This document shows positions 1 to 7,456 of a DNA stretch of 64,000 nt, in pieces. The position numbers were made by a program, and so were the translations under genes. The notes beneath the pieces are model-generated. The model was not told the origin of the DNA. It made no database searches and saw nothing but the letters and a program-made list of their open reading frames with translations. The first letter of the stretch is position 1. The number at the start of each line of letters is the position of its first letter. This stretch comes from Scandinavium manionii (GTDB taxonomy: Bacteria; Pseudomonadota; Gammaproteobacteria; Enterobacterales; Enterobacteriaceae): the NCBI RefSeq assembly GCF_024764775.1, contig NZ_JALIGC010000040.1, forward strand, positions 843,068 through 907,067. Reading direction: 5' to 3'.

Positions 1-79
1 CCCGGTACGCACGGTGATACGTGCCGTGCGTGACACGGTGGTCTCTGTGGCCCGCGCCGTATGGGATTTTTTCTTCTGA
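1..79 (+). CDS. 3' end of an upstream element gene (partial; possibly the YkfA/YfjP-type GTPase)
   Basis: An open frame enters from the left edge (codons from base 2) and ends at TGA 77-79, giving a 25-residue tail that finishes in WDFFF. It is rich in Val, Arg and Ala. In CP4-type elements the gene before the DUF932 gene is a GTP-binding protein (YkfA/YfjP), so this tail may belong to that family. That assignment rests on gene order only, because the visible piece is too short to carry a motif. Confidence 0.4.
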   Translation, partial: PVRTVIRAVRDTVVSVARAVWDFFF

Positions 80-128
80 GTTTCCTTTTCTTACTTCCTG
101 CCGTTAATCCAGATATCTGAGGTGTTAT

Positions 129-950
129 ATGTCCCGTTTAGCTTCCCGCTTTGGTGCGGCGAACCTCGTTCGTCGTGACCGCCCGCTGACTGATGATGAG
201 CTCATGCGCTTTGTGCCCAGCGTGTTCAGTCAGGAAAAACATGAATCACGCAGCGCACGTTATACCTATATCCCGACCATTACCCTGCTGGACAGCCTGC
301 GGCGTGAAGGCTTTCAGCCATTCTTTGCCTGCCAGACGCGTGTACGTGACCCGGAGCGCCGCGAGCACACCAAACATATGTTACGCCTGCGTCGTGCCGG
401 GCAAATCACCGGTAAACAGGTGCCGGAAATAATTCTGCTGAATTCGCACGATGGCACCAGCTCGTACCAGATGCTGCCGGGGCTGTTTCGCCAGGTTTGC
501 CAGAACGGGCTGATTTGTGGTGAGACCTTTGGCGAGGTACGGGTTCCGCATAAAGGAGACGTGGTGAGTCAGGTGATAGAAGGGGCGTATGAGGTGCTGG
601 GGATTTTTGACCGGGTGGAGGAAAAGCGCGATGCCATGCAGTCGCTGATGCTGCCACCTCCGGCCCGTCAGGCACTGGCAAAAGCCGCTCTCACTTATCG
701 CTTTGGCGAGGACCACCATCCGGTAACCGAAGCTCAGGTTCTCACTCCCCGCCGTTACGAAGATTACAGCGATGACCTGTGGACTACCTATCAACGTCTG
801 CAGGAAAACCTGATAAAAGGCGGACTCAGTGGCCGTAATGTTAAAGGCGGGCGGACGCACACCCGTGCCGTACGTGGCATTGACGGGGATGTGAAGCTTA
901 ACCGGGCACTGTGGGTGATGGCGGAAACATTGCTTACACAACTGCAGTAG
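129..950 (+). CDS. yafZ: DUF932 domain protein, YafZ/YfjQ family
   Basis: A 273-residue protein, the usual length of YafZ and YfjQ, the DUF932 proteins of E. coli elements CP4-6 and CP4-57. The sequence matches what I know of YfjQ along its full length, including YTYIPTI near residue 45 and ILLNSHDG near 103. The start ATG has GAGGTG just upstream. No enzymatic motif is visible and the molecular role of the family is not settled. It appears repeatedly in plasmid and island backbones beside antirestriction and RadC-like genes, as here. The identification is firm at family level; the symbol is by homology. Confidence 0.88.
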   Translation: MSRLASRFGAANLVRRDRPLTDDELMRFVPSVFSQEKHESRSARYTYIPTITLLDSLRREGFQPFFACQTRVRDPERREHTKHMLRLRRAGQITGKQVPEIILLNSHDGTSSYQMLPGLFRQVCQNGLICGETFGEVRVPHKGDVVSQVIEGAYEVLGIFDRVEEKRDAMQSLMLPPPARQALAKAALTYRFGEDHHPVTEAQVLTPRRYEDYSDDLWTTYQRLQENLIKGGLSGRNVKGGRTHTRAVRGIDGDVKLNRALWVMAETLLTQLQ

Positions 951-1168
951 TCATTACCTTTGTTGCCATGTTGTTAATATCGGACACCACCTGTCCGCAT
1001 TGCAACGTACTGACAGATCTCACTCCCTCGAAGATGACCTGTAACCCCCACCACATCTGACTTTTGCAGAAATGAAAAATAGTTTCTGCAGTGTCCATAC
1101 CCTGTCCGCCCCCCTCTTTAAAGTATTCACATCATTTTCAGTCAGTTAACTTTCACGGAGAACCATTC

Positions 1169-1870
1169 ATGACACAGGCAGAACGCCGCCATGACCGGCT
1201 GGCTGTCAGGCTGTCACTGATAATCAGCCGTCTGGTGGCGGGGGAGACGCTGAGCGTACGCAAACTTGCCGCTGAGTTTGGCGTGTCAGTGCGCACACTG
1301 CGGCGGGATTTTCGTGAGCGGCTGATGTATCTGGACCTGGAATATCAGTCCGGCTACTGCCGCTTACGTACTGCTGGCAGTGAGATGCAGATGGTGCCAG
1401 ATGTGCTTATCTTTGCCCACCGGAGCGGGCTGGCCGGGCTTTTTCCTGGCCTTGACCGCCGCCTGGTGAACGCACTGCTGATGTGTGACGAGTCTCCCTG
1501 CGTGATATCGCCCGCCAATCCGCTCCCTTCACCGTCTGGCTCATTGTCTTTCTGGCGGTTGATTCAGGCTATTACCGGGCGCAGGCGGGTGATGCTGATT
1601 GCGGATGGACAGCGCTGTGAGCGACTGGCTCCCTGTCGGTTGCTCATCCACCAGCAGGCCTGGTACCTGGTGGGTGAGCACGGCGGACATATCGCCGTAT
1701 TCACCCTAGATGAAATCCATCTGGTTCAGCCCCTGCAGGAGACGTTCCGCCGTAATGACAGTCTGTGCCGCCTGGCTGAAGACCCGGTGTTCATTCAGGC
1801 CTTGCCCCATTTTCGCTTTATCCAGCAGTCACTGCTTGCGTTTGTTCCGGCTGACAACTCACCGGAATAG
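1169..1870 (+). CDS. yfjR: DeoR/WYL-type transcriptional regulator, YfjR-like
   Basis: A 233-residue predicted DNA-binding regulator, the length of E. coli YfjR. Residues about 10-60 form a DeoR-type winged helix (LSVRKLAAEFGVSVRTLRRD). The C-terminal half looks like a WYL-type ligand domain, with AWYLVGEHGG near residue 175. The ATG at 1169 follows a CGGAG ribosome site. An upstream in-frame start at 1091 was not used, because the homologous protein begins MTQAERRHDRL. It probably regulates element genes; the target is unknown. Confidence 0.82.
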   Translation: MTQAERRHDRLAVRLSLIISRLVAGETLSVRKLAAEFGVSVRTLRRDFRERLMYLDLEYQSGYCRLRTAGSEMQMVPDVLIFAHRSGLAGLFPGLDRRLVNALLMCDESPCVISPANPLPSPSGSLSFWRLIQAITGRRRVMLIADGQRCERLAPCRLLIHQQAWYLVGEHGGHIAVFTLDEIHLVQPLQETFRRNDSLCRLAEDPVFIQALPHFRFIQQSLLAFVPADNSPE

Positions 1871-1910
1871 CACAGGCTTTGTTATCAACCCGGCAACAGG
1901 GAGGAGCCCT

Positions 1911-2147
1911 ATGCCCGTTATTGCCATTATCGCCATTGTTGTCATCGTCATCATTCTCAACAAAACCGGGGTGTCCGACAGCCTCACGGCCCTGACACTT
2001 GGCACCGTTGCTGCACTGCTGACGGGCGGTGGCGCAGCCGGTGCCGCCAGTGTTGCGCTGACGCCGTTCATCGGTGTTCCGGTAGGTATTTTCGTAGGGA
2101 TTTATGTCTTTGCCAAAGTCGTTCGTCTGATTTCAGGAAAAAAATAA
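1911..2147 (+). CDS. Small hydrophobic inner-membrane protein of CP4-type element (YpjK-like)
   Basis: A 78-residue protein that is almost entirely hydrophobic. It has a first membrane segment at about residues 2-17 (rich in Ile and Val), a Gly/Ala-rich segment at 28-48 and another at 53-70, ending in a basic tail (RLISGKK). The start has a strong GGGAGGAG site. Its stop overlaps the start of the next lipoprotein gene by one base (TAATG), so the two are translationally coupled. It occupies the position of ypjK in CP4-57. Function is unknown. Confidence 0.65.
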   Translation: MPVIAIIAIVVIVIILNKTGVSDSLTALTLGTVAALLTGGGAAGAASVALTPFIGVPVGIFVGIYVFAKVVRLISGKK

Positions 2148-2590
2148 TGAAACGTAAAACACTCCCTCTGCTGGCACTGGTTGCCACCACCCTGTTGCTG
2201 AGCGCCTGCGATGACAGGAGTGATGACCTGAAAGCCATCAGCAAATTCAAGGACCTCACGCCTCCGCGCTTCAGTGACGTGGTCAGCCGCCAGGATGATG
2301 TCAGTGAGGAATGGGCACAGATTGGCTTCTCCACCGGTCTCACCCTGCAGGTCTTACGTACCCGCCAGTCGCCGGAAGGTTGCGAGGGCGGCAGTTACTA
2401 CTACCTGGTGGATATGGAGGAAAAAACCGTGCAGCCGCTGATGAATGCGCTGTGTATTGCCGACAACATCAAACTGGAATACCACGAGGTCACGGACCCG
2501 CATACGAAGGAAAAATACTTCGAATACTCCCATGACGGCAAACTGATGGGACGGCTGCTGATACCGTCAAATCCTGATAATCAGGAATAA
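2147..2590 (+). CDS. yafY: Inner-membrane lipoprotein, YafY/YfjS family
   Basis: A 147-residue lipoprotein. The signal peptide at residues 1-20 ends in a lipobox LLLSAC, so Cys21 would be lipidated. Residue +2 is Asp, the classical Lol-avoidance signal, predicting retention in the inner membrane. The body matches E. coli YafY and YfjS over the full length, ending SNPDNQE. Those paralogues were reported to raise degP expression when overproduced. The gene is coupled to the preceding membrane-protein gene by a one-base overlap. Confidence 0.87.
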   Translation: MKRKTLPLLALVATTLLLSACDDRSDDLKAISKFKDLTPPRFSDVVSRQDDVSEEWAQIGFSTGLTLQVLRTRQSPEGCEGGSYYYLVDMEEKTVQPLMNALCIADNIKLEYHEVTDPHTKEKYFEYSHDGKLMGRLLIPSNPDNQE

Positions 2591-2613
2591 AAACAAAGAT
2601 AAAGGAGACAGGA

Positions 2614-3081
2614 ATGAACACACATTCACTCAGCCGGTTTGCGCTGGCAGGCGTACTGTTCGCGAGCTTTAATGCTTCTGCGGTTCCCGGACTCTGGCAG
2701 CAGGGTTACGGCCAGGGCAATGCGGAATACAGCGTGACGGATGCCAGCGGGAAGATGTTTACCATCAACTGCACGGGCAATTCGGACCAGAACGGTATCT
2801 ACCAGCACTCGGTTTTTCTTACCCTGGCAGGGGACAAAACGGTCAGTTCGGATGATGACAGGACCGACATCACGGTGGTGATGGACCATCAGCAATACGC
2901 CATTCCGTCCAGCCTGGGCTGGCGTAACGGGGATAACGCCTGGTACAGTTTCATCATGAATATCCGTAAGGCCTCGCAGTTCGAGGTCTACGTCAATGAC
3001 CGCAAAGCGGGTACCTTCAGTGCTGACCTGAAGAATGCCGCGAAGGTCCTGCCCACGCCCGGAGACTGCGGTAACGACTGA
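2614..3081 (+). CDS. ykfB: Secreted YkfB/YfjT family protein
   Basis: A 155-residue protein with a cleavable signal peptide (about residues 1-23, ending FNASA-VPGLW). The mature domain contains WQQGYGQGNAEYSVTDASGK and two Cys (near 54 and 152) that could form a disulfide in the periplasm. It matches E. coli YkfB and YfjT, paralogues that follow yafY and yfjS. An AAAGGAG site precedes the ATG and an intrinsic terminator follows. Function is unknown. Confidence 0.84.
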   Translation: MNTHSLSRFALAGVLFASFNASAVPGLWQQGYGQGNAEYSVTDASGKMFTINCTGNSDQNGIYQHSVFLTLAGDKTVSSDDDRTDITVVMDHQQYAIPSSLGWRNGDNAWYSFIMNIRKASQFEVYVNDRKAGTFSADLKNAAKVLPTPGDCGND

Positions 3082-3106
3082 TAGCCGTACCTTCCCCAGC
3101 AAACCC

Positions 3107-3143
3107 ACCCCGGCAGCCTGATGGCTGCCGGGGTTTTCTTTTA
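3107..3143 (+). terminator. Intrinsic terminator after ykfB
   Basis: A 12-bp perfect stem (ACCCCGGCAGCC with its complement) around a TGAT loop, followed by TTTTCTTTTAT. It lies between the ykfB stop and the ykfF start and would close the upstream small-gene transcript. Confidence 0.8.
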
Positions 3144-3156
3144 TCAGGAGCCTGAA

Positions 3157-3396
3157 ATGTTCCAGTCAGTGTTACTGCCACCGGGTCCTTTCACCCGGGC
3201 ACAGGCGGAAGCTGTCACGGCAACGTACCGCAATATCACCATTGAAGATGACCAGCACAGCCATTTTCGCCTGGTCGTTCGTGACCGCGAAGGCCGGATG
3301 GCCTGGCGGGCATGGAATTTTGAACCGGACGCCGGAGCCGGGCTTAACCCGTATATCCGACAGTACGGCCTTCTGAAGGAGACATCAGCACATTAA
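3157..3396 (+). CDS. ykfF: DUF905 family protein YkfF
   Basis: A 79-residue protein matching E. coli YkfF in length and sequence (SVLLPPGPFTRAQAEAVT, then HFRLVVRD and AWNFEPDAG). I chose the ATG at 3157, preceded by CAGGAG, over an in-frame ATG at 3121 that lies inside the terminator hairpin. It is a small cytoplasmic protein of the CP4 family backbone with no known activity. Confidence 0.85.
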   Translation: MFQSVLLPPGPFTRAQAEAVTATYRNITIEDDQHSHFRLVVRDREGRMAWRAWNFEPDAGAGLNPYIRQYGLLKETSAH

Positions 3397-3450
3397 TTTC
3401 TCACGCAAAACCCGTGAGCACGCAGCACGCACATTAATTATTTCCCATCA

Positions 3451-3476
3451 CGCCAGCCAGACACGCTGGCGTTTTT
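3451..3476 (+). terminator. Intrinsic terminator upstream of the antirestriction gene
   Basis: Stem CGCCAGC/GCTGGCG with a CAGACAC loop and a following T5 tract. It sits immediately before the ribosome site of the antirestriction gene, so it could also attenuate readthrough into it. Confidence 0.7.
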
Positions 3477-3492
3477 ATTCCCGGAGAACACC

Positions 3493-3942
3493 ATGAATAT
3501 GCACACCTTTACCCCAGCTAACGAGCCACAGCTAATTCTCACCGCCACGCCAGTACCCGATGAACAACGCATCGGCTTCTGGCCGCAACACTTCGGCACC
3601 ATTCCGCAGTGGATAACACTGGAACCTCGCATCTTCGCCTGGATGGACCGTTTCTGCGAAGACTACCGCGGCGGTATCTGGCATTTCCACACACTCAGCA
3701 ACGGTGGCGCGTTTATGGCCCCCGAAGCTGACATTGATGAGAAATGGAGGCTGCTCAACAACATGAATGGCAATGGCGCAGAAATGAGTACGGAAGCCGC
3801 AGGCATTGCCGTGTGTCTGATTGAGTACAGCCATCACGCCTGTCGTACGGAGTGCGATGCCATGACAGAGCATTATAACCGACTGCGTGATTACGCTCTG
3901 CAGCACCCTGAATCCCATGCGATCCTTACCATCATTGATTAA
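3493..3942 (+). CDS. yafX: Antirestriction protein, ArdB/KlcA family (YafX)
   Basis: A 149-residue protein of the ArdB/KlcA family. The family signature is visible: RIGFWPQHFG near residue 26, FAWMDRFCEDYRGGIWHF at about 50-67 and LSNGGAFMAP after it. Family members relieve type I restriction when an element enters a host. It has a good GGAGA site and is followed 11 bases later by the RadC-like gene. It is notable that an antirestriction gene lies 2 kb from a complete type II-like restriction system in the same element. Confidence 0.88.
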   Translation: MNMHTFTPANEPQLILTATPVPDEQRIGFWPQHFGTIPQWITLEPRIFAWMDRFCEDYRGGIWHFHTLSNGGAFMAPEADIDEKWRLLNNMNGNGAEMSTEAAGIAVCLIEYSHHACRTECDAMTEHYNRLRDYALQHPESHAILTIID

Positions 3943-3953
3943 GGAGTTTTGTC

Positions 3954-4433
3954 ATGGAGAAACAACTGACTCTCTTTACACCGGAACTGCCATTGACCTC
4001 ACTGCGCACCATCAAACGAGCCCTGAGTCTGCTTGACCAGCACCTGCGCGAACCGGGTGTGGCGTTTACTTCCACGCAGGCTGCTCGCGACTGGCTCAGG
4101 CTGAAGATGGGAACCTTTGAGCGGGAAGAGTTCCGGGTGCTGTATCTGGACAACCAGAATCAGCTTATTACCCATGAGACGCTCTTCACCGGCACGATTA
4201 ACCGCACTGAAGTCCATCCTCGGGAAGTGGTTAAGCGCGCCCTGTATTTCAATGCCGCAGCGGTGATACTGGTGCATAACCATCCCTCCGGCAAGACGAC
4301 GCCCAGCCAGGCTGATAAAGCTCTCACGCAGCGGTTGGTACAGGTACTTCAGTTGGTGGATATCCGTGTCCCTGACCACCTGATTGTCGGCGGCAGGCAA
4401 ATCTATTCGTTCGCGGAACACGGTCTACTGTGA
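3954..4433 (+). CDS. ykfG: RadC-like JAB domain protein (YkfG/YfjY)
   Basis: A 159-residue RadC-like protein. The JAB/MPN metal motif is complete, with HNHPSG at residues 108-113 and a distal Asp121 giving H-x-H-x10-D, plus the upstream stretch EEFRVLYLDNQNQL. It lacks the N-terminal HhH region of full-length RadC and matches the short YkfG/YfjY type. The family name implies DNA repair, but that role is unproven and a metalloprotease-like fold is likelier. It lies 11 bases after the antirestriction gene. Confidence 0.88.
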   Translation: MEKQLTLFTPELPLTSLRTIKRALSLLDQHLREPGVAFTSTQAARDWLRLKMGTFEREEFRVLYLDNQNQLITHETLFTGTINRTEVHPREVVKRALYFNAAAVILVHNHPSGKTTPSQADKALTQRLVQVLQLVDIRVPDHLIVGGRQIYSFAEHGLL

Positions 4434-4441
4434 GGTATTAA

Positions 4442-4664
4442 ATGAAAATTATTAGTAAACGCCGGGCAATGACGATATACCGCCAGCATCCTGAGTCCCG
4501 AATCTTTCGCTACTGCACCGGCAAATACCAGTGGCACGGTAGCGTCTGTCATTACACAGGCAGGGACGTTCCGGATATCACAGGAGTCCTGGCTGTGTAT
4601 GCCGAACGCCGCCAGGACCGCAACGGGGCCTTATGCCTGCCTGATGAGCATCACCCTGAACTGA
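4442..4664 (+). pseudogene. ykfH: DUF987 protein YkfH/YpjJ with apparent +1 frameshift near the C-terminus
   Basis: The frame opens at 4442 and encodes a typical DUF987 protein (HPESRIFRYCTGKYQWHG, AVYAERRQD). At a run of four G (4625-4628) the normal C-terminus is lost. With one G fewer, the frame continues as GPYACLMSITLN and stops at 4662-4664, giving the usual length of about 73 residues. As written, the frame runs on to 4750 and overlaps the antitoxin gene by 68 bases. Either the locus carries a real frameshift affecting only the last dozen residues, or the run is a sequencing error. Confidence 0.75.
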
Positions 4665-4682
4665 CAATAGTGGAGAACTGTA

Positions 4683-5000
4683 ATGAGCAACATCACTTGG
4701 GGCCTGCAGCGCGATATCACGCCGCGCCTGGGAACACGTCTGGTGCATGAGGGCAACCGGCTGCACTACCTGGCTGACCGGGCCAGTCTCACCGGTAAGT
4801 TCAGTGAAGCCGAATATCTTAAGCTGGATGTGGCATTTTCGCATTTTATCAGCAAGATGGAATCCATGCTGACCACTGGTGAAATGAATCCTCGCCACGC
4901 CCACTGCGTCACCCTGTACCACAACGGTTTTACTTGCGAAGCCGATACTCTTGGCAGTTGCGGCTATGTATACGTCGCTGTTTATTCCACTCAAAGCTAA
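4683..5000 (+). CDS. yafW: Type IV antitoxin, CbeA/YafW/YfjZ family
   Basis: A 105-residue antitoxin of the CbeA (YeeU) family, full length (WGLQRDITPRLGTRLV at the start, LYHNGFTCEADTLGSCGYVY near the end). CbeA-type proteins act without binding the toxin, by stabilising FtsZ and MreB filaments; that is known of E. coli YeeU and inferred here. A GGAG site precedes the ATG. The toxin gene starts 20 bases after its stop, the normal arrangement of the pair. Confidence 0.9.
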   Translation: MSNITWGLQRDITPRLGTRLVHEGNRLHYLADRASLTGKFSEAEYLKLDVAFSHFISKMESMLTTGEMNPRHAHCVTLYHNGFTCEADTLGSCGYVYVAVYSTQS

Positions 5001-5020
5001 CAAATTTCACGAGAACAAAC

Positions 5021-5383
5021 ATGAAAACTCTACCTGCTACAATTTCGCGGGCGGCGAAGCCCTGTCTGTCGCCGGTGGCTGTCTGGCAAATGTTACTGAC
5101 ACGCCTGCTGGAACAGCACTATGGCCTGACACTGAACGACACGCCGTTCAGTGATGAAACTATTATTAAGGAACATATTGATGCTGGGATTACCCTGGCC
5201 GATGCGGTCAACTTCCTAGTAGATAAGTACGAACTGGTTCGTATTGATCGCAGAGGGTTGAGTTGGCAGGAGCAATCACCCTATATTCGGGCTGTAGATA
5301 TCCTGCGAGCTCGACAGGCAACGGGGTTGTGGCGACGCGGCATAATTTTTCGACACGCTGAATCTTGCGTGCCGCTTTCCTGA
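5021..5383 (+). CDS. ykfI: Type IV toxin, CbtA/YkfI family
   Basis: A 120-residue toxin of the CbtA family. It is close to E. coli YkfI over residues 1-105 (CLSPVAVWQMLLTRLLEQHY, then HIDAGITLADAVNFLVDKYE and DILRARQATGL). CbtA-type toxins block polymerisation of FtsZ and MreB. The last 15 residues (RRGIIFRHAESCVPLS) differ from the short basic tail of YkfI, which ends near residue 113. In CP4-6 the ykfI gene is also the last conserved gene before thrW. The ATG at 5021 was preferred to the earlier frame start at 4934 inside the antitoxin gene. Confidence 0.88.
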   Translation: MKTLPATISRAAKPCLSPVAVWQMLLTRLLEQHYGLTLNDTPFSDETIIKEHIDAGITLADAVNFLVDKYELVRIDRRGLSWQEQSPYIRAVDILRARQATGLWRRGIIFRHAESCVPLS

Positions 5384-5427
5384 TTTACATTCCCAAACTT
5401 ACTTCCTCTTTTACTCATTGCATAATG

Positions 5428-5449
5428 CGCCTGCCACTTCCGGCAGGCG
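5428..5449 (+). terminator. Hairpin after the toxin gene
   Basis: Stem CGCCTGCC/GGCAGGCG around a six-base loop, followed by GTTTAGCTTTT. It is a plausible terminator of the toxin-antitoxin transcript, with an imperfect T tract. Confidence 0.55.
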
Positions 5450-5474
5450 TGTTTAGCTTTTACGGACAAAATAC

Positions 5475-5831
5475 ATGCAAACAGAAGCTGAAGTCTTAAC
5501 TGACCACAATGAGCTAATTTGTTCGACCAGTATTGAATGCATTGTTACTGGTCGTGAGACCGCACTTAAGGAGATTGAAGCTCTGTGCCTTCAGCTTGAC
5601 GAAGTCTCCCAACTGACTTCCATGATTGGAAGCAATACTGCGGATCACTGGGCAATACGACAGGCCCATTTCTTCAACTGCTGGCTGATGCGATCTGTGG
5701 ACAAAGGGACAAAGCGATGCCGGTTGAATTACGGAATGTTGATTCTGATGGATGCCGAATTCCGCACTCAGTGGGCGAAGCATTTCTGGGAATGTTACCA
5801 GCAAGATAAACGCTATACGCATAATGGATAG
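5475..5831 (+). pseudogene. Truncated DUF4942 domain protein
   Basis: This 118-residue frame begins like the DUF4942 proteins that commonly follow CbtA genes in CP4-type islands (EVLTDHNELICSTSIE, then a stretch with SQLTSMIGSNTADHWA and LILMDAEFR). Those proteins are normally about 280 residues. Here the frame has lost part of the middle and ends abruptly after HFWECYQQDKRYTHNG, 46 bases before the methyltransferase gene. The simplest reading is that arrival of the restriction module removed its 3' two-thirds. Whether the fragment is still made is unknown. Confidence 0.65.
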
Positions 5832-5851
5832 CGTCTGAAAGAGATGATAAA

Positions 5852-5867
5852 CTGTACAATTATACAG
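5852..5867 (+). promoter_or_regulatory. LexA-type operator before the methyltransferase gene
   Basis: A perfect CTGT-N8-ACAG box. It overlaps the best -10 candidate (TACAAT at 5855-5860) and ends 10 bases before the methyltransferase ATG. The format is that of an enterobacterial SOS box, and the flanking bases (AA before, TG after) fit moderately. Binding by LexA is inferred. The same palindrome could instead be an operator for the methyltransferase itself. Confidence 0.55.
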
Positions 5868-5877
5868 TGAGGATAAA

Positions 5878-7407
5878 ATGGCAAGAGATTCGGTTTTGGC
5901 GATGAAATTCAATGCACTTGATACACTTATTGAGTCAGTTGATGCCCAGCGAGTAAAGGTAAACAGCCAATTAGATGAAGCCACTCGTGGTCAAAAAGGC
6001 CAATTTATGACGCCAGCAGCCGCTGCTCGAATTTTGGCCAGTAAGTTTTGCGATTTGAATGGTGAGTTAAGCATCCTCGACGCTGGTGCTGGTGTGGGTT
6101 CTTTAACTACGGCGTTGGTTGAAAGAGCTTTGAGAGATTTTTCGCCAAATTCTATTCATGCTAATGCATGGGAACTTGAAAACGTTCTTGTTGAAGAATT
6201 AAAGGGTTCTTTGAAATTATGTGAACAAGCTGCTATTGAATCAGGTGTTACATGGCATTCAAACCTTAATTGTGTTGATTTTATTAGTCATGCTGTAAGT
6301 TTAATACACAAAAAAAATAGCGGACAAAAAACAGCTTCATTTAATAAAGCTATTTTGAACCCTCCTTATTTAAAAATTTCCGCATCAAGTGAAGAGCGTA
6401 AGCTTTTGCGTAGTGTCGGCGTAGAAACTGGAAATTTATATTCGTGCTTTGTAGCATTAGCTTTAATGCTCTTAGATGATAAGGGAGAATTAGTCGCGAT
6501 TACTCCACGTAGTTTCTGTAATGGCCCATACTTTAATGATTTTCGTAGAGTTCTACTTGATGGAAATAATTTAAATAAGCTACATGTATTTGAAAGCCGG
6601 ACAAGCGCATTCAAAGGAGATAAAGTTCTTCAAGAAAACGTAATATTTCATATCATAAAAGGTGATGTACAAGGCTCAGTAGAAATTATATCAAGCACTT
6701 GCGCCAATGATCCAGACCCTATTATTCGCATGGCTAGTTTTGATGAAGTAGTTAACCCCAATAACCCTGACCACTTTATTCACATTATTACAAGTGATGA
6801 GCAAGCTGATATCGCTAGCCGTATTGGAGGGATGCCCTGTTCACTGCAAGATCTTGGTATTGGGGTGAGCACAGGTAAAGTCGTTGATTTTAGAACAAAA
6901 CCTAATCTTCGCCATAATCCAGAAAAATATACTGTTCCACTCATATACCCAATGCATTTCAATAATGGATTGATTGAATATCCTGTAGAAAGCAAGAAAA
7001 AGCCCAATGCCATCGTTCTAAATGAAGAAACAGAAAAATTGATGGTTCCGAACGGAACATACATTTTAATTAAGCGTTTGACTTCAAAAGAAGAAAAGCG
7101 TCGCATCGTAGCTGGGTTATATACGGAAAATGTAGCAGATGTATCAGTCGTTGGATTTGAGAATAAAACAAACTACTTTCATGCAAATGGCAAACCTTTG
7201 GACATGGATTTGGCTAAAGGGCTATGGGCTTATTTGAATAGCCACGTTGTTGACCAATATTTTCGCCAATTTAACGGTCACACCCAAGTTAATGCTACTG
7301 ATTTATATACTCTTCGCTACCCAAGCCATGAGCAATTAGTTAGTATGGGAAAAAAAATTCAACAGTTTGATCAAGATTTTTTTGATACACTTGTCGCGCA
7401 ATTATAA
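5878..7407 (+). CDS. N6-adenine DNA methyltransferase of a BsuBI/PstI-type restriction-modification system
   Basis: A 509-residue gamma-class amino-methyltransferase. In order: motif X-like GQKGQFMTP (39-47), the SAM-binding motif I LDAGAGVG (67-74), acidic Glu99, and catalytic motif IV NPPY (161-164). The C-terminal target-recognition part ends FNGHTQVNATDLYTLRYPS, as in M.PstI-like enzymes, and the length is near M.PstI (507). It would methylate adenine in the recognition site to protect host DNA. The gene is markedly AT-rich, unlike its neighbours, which indicates recent acquisition. It converges with the nuclease gene. Specificity cannot be read here; CTGCAG is only the prototype of the family. 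Confidence 0.88.
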   Translation: MARDSVLAMKFNALDTLIESVDAQRVKVNSQLDEATRGQKGQFMTPAAAARILASKFCDLNGELSILDAGAGVGSLTTALVERALRDFSPNSIHANAWELENVLVEELKGSLKLCEQAAIESGVTWHSNLNCVDFISHAVSLIHKKNSGQKTASFNKAILNPPYLKISASSEERKLLRSVGVETGNLYSCFVALALMLLDDKGELVAITPRSFCNGPYFNDFRRVLLDGNNLNKLHVFESRTSAFKGDKVLQENVIFHIIKGDVQGSVEIISSTCANDPDPIIRMASFDEVVNPNNPDHFIHIITSDEQADIASRIGGMPCSLQDLGIGVSTGKVVDFRTKPNLRHNPEKYTVPLIYPMHFNNGLIEYPVESKKKPNAIVLNEETEKLMVPNGTYILIKRLTSKEEKRRIVAGLYTENVADVSVVGFENKTNYFHANGKPLDMDLAKGLWAYLNSHVVDQYFRQFNGHTQVNATDLYTLRYPSHEQLVSMGKKIQQFDQDFFDTLVAQL

Positions 7408-7416
7408 ATAATTGCG

Positions 7417-7448
7417 AAGAAAGTCGGGTATTATTACTCGACTTTCTT
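7417..7448. terminator. Bidirectional hairpin between methyltransferase and nuclease genes
   Basis: A 10-bp stem AAGAAAGTCG with its complement CGACTTTCTT around a 12-base loop, in the 49-base gap between the two convergent genes. It could terminate both transcripts. Confidence 0.6.
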
Positions 7449-7456
7449 AAGTCTGT

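Noticed and set aside
381..941. A 186-codon minus-strand frame opposite the DUF932 gene
   Set aside because: It mirrors a well-conserved plus-strand gene and has no recognisable domain.
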